DNA of 64,000 bases from Zanthoxylum bungeanum (Eukaryota; Streptophyta; Magnoliopsida; Sapindales; Rutaceae). Positions 57,310 through 64,000 of this stretch are shown here, one piece after another; positions within the stretch are counted from its first letter, which is position 1; each line of letters opens with the position of its first letter. The translations under genes were made by a program, and so were the position numbers. A model generated the notes under the pieces. The model ran no database searches, had not been told where the DNA came from, and was given only the letters and a program-made list of their open reading frames with translations. The stretch lies in NCBI GenBank assembly GCA_019454045.1, contig SKCR01023729.1:1-64000 (forward strand), given 5' to 3'.

Positions 57310-57600
57310 TGAAAATACTTGATGCCCAGGACCATAACTCAACTGCGGCATCTCTGAAAACTGAAATTCGAATTCTGAAAAACTGTTTCTGAAAACCGTA
57401 TACTGGAAATCTGAAAACTGAAAACTGGGTATTAAAAACCTGAAAAACTGTGTTCTGTATGTCTGAAAACTGAAGAAAACTCTACGTCCAGGACCATAAC
57501 TCAACTGGACGTCTCTCTGCACCCAGGACCATAACTCAACTGGGTGTACTCGATGCCCAGGACCATAACTCAACTGGGCATCTCTGAAATCAGGATTTCG
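57310..57600. repeat. Repeats with CCAGGACCATAACTCAACTG core
   Basis: Four units carry the core ACCATAACTCAACTG flanked by a variable four- to six-base word and its near complement: TGCCCAGG...CTGCGGCA near 57320, CGTCCAGG...CTGGACG near 57485, CACCCAGG...CTGGGTG near 57520 and TGCCCAGG...CTGGGCA near 57555. Each unit can fold as a hairpin whose arms vary together. Confidence 0.8.
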
Positions 57601-58589
57601 AGACCCTGTAGCCTCTAGTCCTGCTCGAGGATCTGAGAGCGTCCCCTTAGTCCTCCACATGTGCACATGCGTCTAACCATCAATTCCAAACTGTACAACT
57701 AGGATGGGTCAAATCCCAAATCCCGAATCCAAAGTATCCGTCAATTCCGAACTATATCTTAAGTTACATACTGGGGTGAGTTTTTACCTCATACCCCGAA
57801 AACTATAAAATCATAATCTGCAACTCAACCTGTAAAATATTTTCTGAAATATGATTCTTTTCAAAAGCATTTGAAATATTTCTTTTAAAACATTTAAAAT
57901 TATTGAAAACATTGTTATCGTCTGCTCAACTAATGAAAACTTAACACACACACACATGAATATGCATATATGCATTCTTATGCTTCTCTCTACTCTAGTT
58001 ATGATCTTCTCTATAATGATCTTACTAACCATATGCTTAAATATCGACATAATGTTGTTCAAGCTAAACATGTTAAATTCATCTTGCATTCATACATATC
58101 TATATATATATATATATATGCACACATCAAACCATCACAATTCAACTTACCTTTACAACTTACCTTGCTAGTGGCTCACAGTCAATATATTGTACAATTT
58201 ATATTCATGCACATACATTCGAAACTCTACTACTATATCAAATACCAAACACATATAAGTTCCAATGCCTTTATTCTTAAACTTCTTTGCCATTTTCTAA
58301 CTATCAACTTGTGTCCAGAAATCTCATATCATAACCTTTTATATATTCTTATGGTATGCATAATCTATTCATTCATACTCTTTATCACTTTATACACTCA
58401 TATCTATACTCATATTGCTAACATTCTTATATAACGCATACTTACAAACTTTTCTTTATAACACTAGTCCATATATATTTATCTCGTTTATAACTTAATC
58501 CCATTCCCTAGGGTGTAAATTCTACATCCCCCATACCCAAGTCTCAATAAATTATATTTTTTAGTATGACATCATTTACTTGCTTCATC

Positions 58590-58758
58590 TATATATATCT
58601 ATATATATATATATATATATATATACTGGTCTATACCTACGTATGTTTCTCTTTGCTTCTGAATGCTTCTGTTTATCTTTAACTTATATCTCTACTTATA
58701 ATTGCTTGCTCTTATCTATATATGTGTACTAATTTACTAGATTCTTTCTTCTACGATC

Positions 58759-58804
<46 letters not shown>
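58590..58804. repeat. TA microsatellites
   Basis: Runs of TA lie at about 58590-58624 and 58762-58804, with a shorter one at 58101-58120. All are inside the Del/Tekay-type solo LTR. Confidence 0.9.
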
Positions 58805-58806
<2 letters not shown>

Positions 58807-59960
58807 TAGTTTTATACATATGATTATATATAGTTTTATTGTAGTATTACTTTCGTACAACAATAACTTCTTAAGTGATCAAAGCATGAGTTACTTACCT
58901 GGGTAAGCCAATGCCCGCGATCCGGGTCCGATCTGTCAAACAAGTAACAACGCAAGGTTAATACCGCTATTTGCGGAAACTTCCAACTTTTCTAAAACAA
59001 CTACGGGCATCCCCGGAACACCCGAATCAACTCTAGTACTACGATCTAAACTCCATTACTCTAATATATACTTGCTTGCTATTCTAGATTAGCTAAATAG
59101 GTCATATTCTCATTTTACACATGTGCGGCAAAAATTGCGGAAAAGTTTCCGCAAACGCCACGGAAGGGTCTCGAACCCTCCGAACTAATCCAAAATTACT
59201 TAATTACCCTCGCAATGCCATATATACATCATAACTATATTTACGATCATCTGCGCTCAATCGCGCGAGAACTTCCGTTTTACCGGAATTTCGCTAATTC
59301 TACCGGATCGATCATATCTCATCCGATCCTTCCCGGATTCTACCATATTTATCGTTTTAGCATATAAAAACATATCCAATTTATATCAAGGCAATTCGCT
59401 AAACTACGAAACTACCGGAAACACCCGAATATAAATCGATATACTTGAAAATAATAAACTCTAAATGGAGAGTCGTACCAAAATTCTGAGGCCATATCCA
59501 GACTCCCAACGGCCATACGAACGCGCTGGTGTCGACGGAATTCCGATTGGAGCTACCGTTCGACATGTGTTTACTGTTCACCAACACTTTTCTCCTCGTT
59601 TTGCGTGATTCCGGCCATTGTTCGGCGAATTTGGCTCCGCATACTCGTAGTACTCATCGAGAGCTTCGATTTGGTAGGTGGCTCGGGCCGTGAAATGAAC
59701 CAACGAGCCGAATCTGCCATACCCATTTCGCGCCACCTTTCCTCCGTTTTTCTGCCGTTTGCCGGCGATCTGGGGCTACCGCCGGCCACCACGTGACAGA
59801 GGAGTGGCCGGCGCACCACTCCGGCTGGTCGTGCCTTCCGGTAGTGGCCGGCGAAGGGCCGGCGCTACCAGAAACCCTCCAGGACGTATTTGGCGATCGA
59901 GGGGCAAAAGGGAGATAAGGTTTGAGTTTGCTTTTTCTGCAATTTCCAAAAGTTTAAGGC

Positions 59961-59969
59961 TTTAAATAG
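59961..59969 (-). promoter_or_regulatory. TATA-like box of the solo LTR
   Basis: On the minus strand CTATTTAAA lies about 405 bp from the LTR start, before a leader reading AACCTTATCTCCCTTTTGCC. This supports minus orientation. Confidence 0.4.
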
Positions 59970-60375
59970 ATTCCTGGATAATATCAAAGAGGTCCCTGCG
60001 AAATTATTATTCAGCCCTTATTCTGGACCCTTCTGGAATATCGTAATTTCGGAGCCCTTCTGATGCGATTCTCAAAAAGTGTTCAACACGAAAGTTGTTC
60101 GTCTCGGAAAAAAGAGTCCCATGGTCCAAATAGTTTCTCGATCGGAGTTCGTTTTCTCTCTTCGTGACCAAAACTGTAAACTTTACGCGTTTTACGAAAA
60201 TCGCGTAACTGACTTTTGATCCCACGCATTTTCCAACACGACGAAAATTCACAATCTAATATTCCAACTCATATAACATCGCTCGAACTCTTATTTTTCA
60301 TTATTTCCACGATCCGAGACTAAAACATCTGTATAGAAATCTTCTAGAACGGTCCCGAAAATCTGGGATGTTACA

Positions 60376-61740
60376 GGACACTCATCATTCAGGAGAAATT
60401 TAAGGTTTTCAAAATACCAAGACAACTTTCATGTTACTTTTTATTTTACGTAACTTTCTCTCGTATATTTATCGTTAGCAAGTGTGGAAATATCGGAGAA
60501 AAATGGCTGAATTGTTTTTAAAATAAATACGCATTCAAAAATTTCATTAATCACATATTAAAATCATCACAAGCATTTTGACATAAAATTAAACATGATG
60601 CATGAACCATGTAAAATGAATCAGAAACCTAAAAATAATTACTATGCCACATAAATCTATCATCCCACAAATAAGTGTCGTCGTAGGGTAGGTCAAGTAT
60701 TTCCATGTCAGATCGAGACAATCTCAATTGATTAATATATGTGAGAATAACTCTTATTTCTATATTAACCAACCACCATTTGATTTGATCAAGGAATTTT
60801 GATTAAAATTTTAATCTTTCCTTTGTGAGTGTAACCCGTTATTTCGGAACCCTTGGACTTAACTAGAGAAGTGCCTCGTAGGGTAGGTCAATTCACCAGA
60901 TACATCTAGAGTTCCTATGCTCTCAGAATCCAAACTTGATATACGTTTTGATATTAACAACGGAGATCGGGGGATATATTGTCATATATCCATCTCCCAC
61001 TCACTATTTTATAGTTTAAGGTTTTTATTACATTGGTATTTAATTTGTTTAGATTATATGCGGCTAAAAACATAACCTAATTAATATTAATTAACGATTA
61101 GTGATATCTCCCAATTTTAACAATTAAAATTTTTTCCATTAATACTTATTAGTCCAAACTAATATATAACTTAATTAAATAATTTAATTAATTGTTCTTT
61201 TTAGTGAGCTATTTCAATTTTAACTCTTAAAATTTTAGTTCACTATTTTAAGTTTAAAATAAAATTAGATTTAGGCAATTATTTAATTAAACTATTTAAT
61301 TAGATATAGGTGACTTATGTTATTTTTATTTGGTATGTGGAGTTGTATCCCGAGTGTAGACTATATTATCGTCCATTCGAAATCGACTATCGAATTTATA
61401 TCCGGGTTTTCATCCTATATACCAAAATAAATAACTACTCTCCTATCAATTGTCTTTTTCCGAATTACCAAATTTTAAAATTTTTTAAATTAAACCATTT
61501 AATTTATTAACATGTACTAATCTAAATTTTAACTTTTTTAAAATTTTGCATAATTTTTATGTTTAGATTAAATCAACATGCATTTAATGTCATGAAATGT
61601 TATAATGCATAAGTGGGCATGCTATTCTATATGACATGTTAATCAAACAATTTGAATTGTAAACATACATAAAACAAAACTAATGCACTGGGCTTTTTTG
61701 TTGTCTATATTAATCTAATTAATATATAAAATACCCTAGG
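60376..61740 (-). mobile_element. Copia D: upstream gag/leader region
   Basis: Sequence after the solo LTR resumes copia D (the duplicated GGACA joins both sides). It is AT-rich with no convincing frame. TCGTAGGGTAGGTCAA occurs twice, near 60692 and 60869. No primer binding site or 5' LTR could be identified to the right, so the element's 5' end is not defined. Confidence 0.45.
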
Positions 61741-62042
61741 CATTCATTGATCTTCAAATTTTGAGTCCATGGATTGTTCTGCGGAAATTTTGCTCATCGA
61801 GTAGTAACATTCACAATATATGGATATAATGCTTCAAGTAGTCTTGTGCTCACTACGGACCACATTAGCACTTCAGCTCGTAAGACATGCTTTCGTGTGG
61901 TAAGCACCTCCACACATCGTCGTCGAACTCACAATGCCTACGCTTACCGTAGCTTCCCACAACCACGATCCAAATTTACCGAACATTGTTCAATTACTAC
62001 CTTAGTGTCCTCCTTGGCAATGTGCTCCATGAGTTACATGAA
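61741..62042. other. Boundary zone between copia D and CACTA-type DNA
   Basis: About 300 bp less AT-rich than its flanks. A 128-codon open frame (61774-62160) resembles no family I know. It may be copia D leader or the end of the CACTA element. CACTAC occurs at 61850 but lacks typical subterminal sequence beside it. Confidence 0.3.
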
Positions 62043-62113
62043 TTCGCCACTAAAAGTCATGAATTTCAGTGGTGTTGTCAGACTTTTAGTGGCGAAAATT
62101 TCGCCACTAAGTC
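62043..62113. repeat. CACTA-type inverted repeats (GCCACTAAA words)
   Basis: TTCGCCACTAAAAGTC at 62043-62058 and its perfect reverse complement at 62081-62096 form a 16-bp inverted repeat with a 22-bp loop. A third copy (TTCGCCACTAAGTC) follows at about 62100-62113. Runs of TTTAGTGGCGAAA / TTTCGCCACTAAA are typical of subterminal regions of plant CACTA (En/Spm) transposons, so an element end is nearby. Confidence 0.7.
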
Positions 62114-62705
62114 ACTTTAGTTTTGCCTCCAAAAATAATTATTTTCAATTACGAAATTAGGTAAATATTAAAATTATATTTCAAAATTGTTTACACCATA
62201 CGATATTTTATATTGTAAAATGATTTAACATATAAATTTTAATACATTAATATATACAAATAGAATATTTGTATTTACAAGCAAAAAAATATATTATATT
62301 CTTACATTGAAACAGACAAATGACCAAAAATCAAAAGTTATTGGTTTCGTCTCACATCTAAATTTACATTCTATATTAAAACTACAAAATAGACTTTGAA
62401 CATATGGTGAAACGAAACCATTCATCGACTGAACTAGCTTTTCATGTGTCCGCTACTTTTGAACCAACAAAATAGTTACCTGCATTTGTATGAAAATAAT
62501 TATATCAGTATATATTAATTGACTTATCAATAGATAAATAAAAACCATATATATGTAAAAAAATATTAAAACTAAAGAATTGAGAAAAATTCAAGAAATA
62601 AAATGAAAGTAAACTTGAGTTGATTTTTTGAAACAGTGTTTCAAATTACCTGATATTTATGAAATATATATGAAACAAAAGTCACAGAACTGATATCGAA
62701 ATATA

Positions 62706-63942
62706 TCATTTGAAACCGATTCGTTGTGATTTCAGTCTTTTCTTCCGATCTTCACCGTCCTGAGGTTAAGTTAAAAAAAAAAAATTAACAACCAAACTAC
62801 TTTACTTTGCAATCTTAAAAATTTGGTATCAACTCACTTTTCTCTGCAAAGTTGTTGTTGGAGTTGATCCTCCAACTGCTCCATTCAAAGTCTTTTGATC
62901 TGTATAATATAAATGTAAATTCCGTAATAATAGTGTTATAGGTATCACAAATATTTAATTAATAAACAAATGCATGTTACTCACGTCGCTCTCCACGCAT
63001 ATGAGACATATATTCTTGTGCGCCATTCACCGTAATATTACATATCTTGCAAGTGTACAACTCCTACAAATATGACCAATAAATATGACAATCAAATATG
63101 TTTTAAATCTTTTTTCGTCATTTTGTTAATCAAAACATAACTTACAATATCACATTGAGTTGGACCAACATCATTTGGGACTGATTTCTTCTCATTAATA
63201 GGCTTTGAACAAAATGAACCAGACTGTAAATTTATTAAGCAAATATATCAAAACACAAGAATATAGAAATAGCAAATTTGGGTTAGCTAAACCATGGTTG
63301 CAGCTGCATCTAAGACCTTGTTTGATTTAATTATAAAGTAATTTAAATGGTCGTTCTTAATTATATGCAACTTTGCGTATTGTATAAACAAAATGGTATC
63401 AATAAATATGATTAGTATCAAAACACAAGAATATAAAAATAGCTTTGTATAAATATCTTATTACTTACTGATGGATGATGACTCTCCCGCGAAGAGGCTA
63501 ACTCTTCTTTCACCAACCGTTGCAACTCTTTTTTCATTTCAATGCGTAGCTCCTCACGCAACTTGGCCTCTATTTTTATACGAAAGTTAGTCATTTTCTC
63601 CTCAACCTCAGATTGAATTCGAGTAGTTATCTCTTCATTCATCACACTATGATGATTTTGTTGCCCTCCATGATTTACACTTTTGAAAGGGAGAGGGCCT
63701 TCTCCCATACCTCTTTGGTATCCCGATCTATGCCCAAGAACAATTGTGAAAGCCTCTTGGGTTGTAAGTGTGTCAACTTCATTGCATTGCAATTGTGTTT
63801 CATGTAATTCCCACAACTTTTGATAAGCTTCTTCAGCCTCTTTATCTACCCAACTGCCATCCTTTTTCTTTCTTTCTTTGGCAAAAAGTCTAAGATACTC
63901 TGTTGGTTCTGCAATGTTTTCTACGGTACTCGTCGTGCTTCT
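62706..63942 (-). CDS. CACTA-type transposon gene, last five exons: Ptta/En/Spm-like domain plus U1-type zinc finger
   Basis: On the minus strand five exons join in frame through GT-AG introns: 63942-63469, 63223-63146, 63063-62985, 62899-62838 and 62759-62706 (stop TGA). They give 248 residues; the gene's start lies beyond the window. Residues 1-85 or so (RLFAKERKKKDGSWVDKEAE ... EAFTIVLGHRSGYQRGMGEG) match the plant transposase (Ptta/En/Spm, Transposase_24) region. Residues 100-150 form a charged coiled-coil segment (VEEKMTNFRIKIEAKLREEL). The third exon gives YTCKICNITVNGAQEYMSHM, followed by an H completed across the next intron. This C-x2-C-x12-H-x5-H pattern is a U1/zf-met type zinc finger. 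No stop or frameshift is seen. It is probably the accessory DNA-binding protein of a CACTA element rather than the TNP2-type transposase; a host-adopted gene is the alternative. Confidence 0.72.
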
Positions 63943-64000
63943 CTATGAGTTAGATAGGACAATGTAAAATACAATAAAAACTATAAATAGAAAGAAATAA
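63943..64000. other. Right edge: probable intron of the CACTA-type gene
   Basis: Upstream of the AG at 63944-63943 (minus strand) the frame meets a stop. The AT- and pyrimidine-rich sequence (minus strand) is consistent with an intron continuing past the window edge. Confidence 0.45.

Larger units (their letters stand above)
55949..60375 (-). mobile_element. Solo LTR of Del/Tekay-type gypsy (4427 bp)
   Basis: The element starts TGTAACATCCC and ends GGGATGTTACA (11-bp perfect terminal inverted repeat with TG...CA ends), flanked by GGACA on both sides. These termini, the 5-bp TSD and the lack of any internal genes fit a solo LTR of the Del/Tekay branch, whose LTRs can exceed 4 kb. Minus orientation is favoured: read from 60375 it begins TGTAACATCCCAGATTTTCG, and a CTATTTAAA box lies at 59969-59961. 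The long leader contains tandem units (57300-57600), TA-rich microsatellites (58100, 58600, 58770) and GC-rich blocks (59600-59930). Open frames inside it are not supported as genes. Confidence 0.82.

Noticed and set aside
57811..58434. Open frames of 71-154 codons around 57.8-58.4 kb
   Set aside because: Composition is low complexity (TATA and ACA repeats) and the frames overlap on both strands within the solo LTR.
59571..59965. GC-rich open frames of 63-82 codons on both strands
   Set aside because: They lie inside the Del/Tekay-type solo LTR, overlap each other on both strands and match no family I know.
1..64000. tRNA or rRNA genes, or a bacterial-type defence or biosynthetic cluster
   Set aside because: No cloverleaf with conserved T-arm bases, no rRNA sequence and no operon-like gene order was seen. 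All coding material is plant or transposon type.

Overview
The window is plant nuclear DNA, probably from a flowering plant with a retrotransposon-rich genome. The evidence is nested Ty1/copia and Ty3/gypsy LTR retrotransposons with plant-type domains, a hAT-like miniature transposon, a CACTA (En/Spm) type gene with GT-AG introns, and remnants of a nuclear gene for a mitochondrial ribosomal protein. I see no rRNA, tRNA, CRISPR array or bacterial-type operon.

Layout. 1-5959: 3' portion of a decayed copia element (A) with a 2.1-kb 3' LTR. 5960-15644: a Tat/Ogre-type gypsy element (gag remnant, protease, RT, RNase H, second RNase H, integrase, a long repeat-rich 3' spacer, complete 3' LTR). A ends inside the gypsy gag, so A is probably nested in the gypsy element. 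The gypsy element itself interrupts the 5' LTR of copia element B. 15645-36213: copia B, holding a solo LTR (C, TSD CTTAG), a gag broken by three TAG codons, a second non-coding insert, a duplicated leader plus pol remnant, and a 3' LTR expanded into a six-monomer tandem array of about 1.58 kb. 36214-40200: a gene island with a broken mS35-like mitoribosomal gene (it carries a 711-bp hAT-like element with an 8-bp TSD) and an adjacent truncated but open two-exon paralogue, both on the minus strand. 40200-50236: AT-rich repeats surrounding copia element E (41302-49306, TSD ACTAT), whose interior is inverted relative to its ends. 50527-61740: minus-strand copia D, whose gag is split by a 4.4-kb solo LTR of Del/Tekay type (TSD GGACA). 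62040-63942: CACTA-type inverted repeats and the last five exons of a minus-strand transposon gene with a U1-type zinc finger.

Almost every retrotransposon reading frame is dead. Many of the in-frame stops are TAG where glutamine (CAG) is expected, which fits deamination of methylated cytosines. The most complete reading frame is the CACTA-type gene at the right edge, which is open through all five visible exons.

The most unusual signals are: a chain of perfect short hairpins with three-base loops in every LTR of the A/B/C/E copia family, plus variants on an AGT-TGG-ACT core in its leader; the nascent LTR-derived satellite at 26645-36213; and element E, with intact outer ends and TSD but an inverted core, which also creates an inverted repeat of roughly 0.58 kb per arm.
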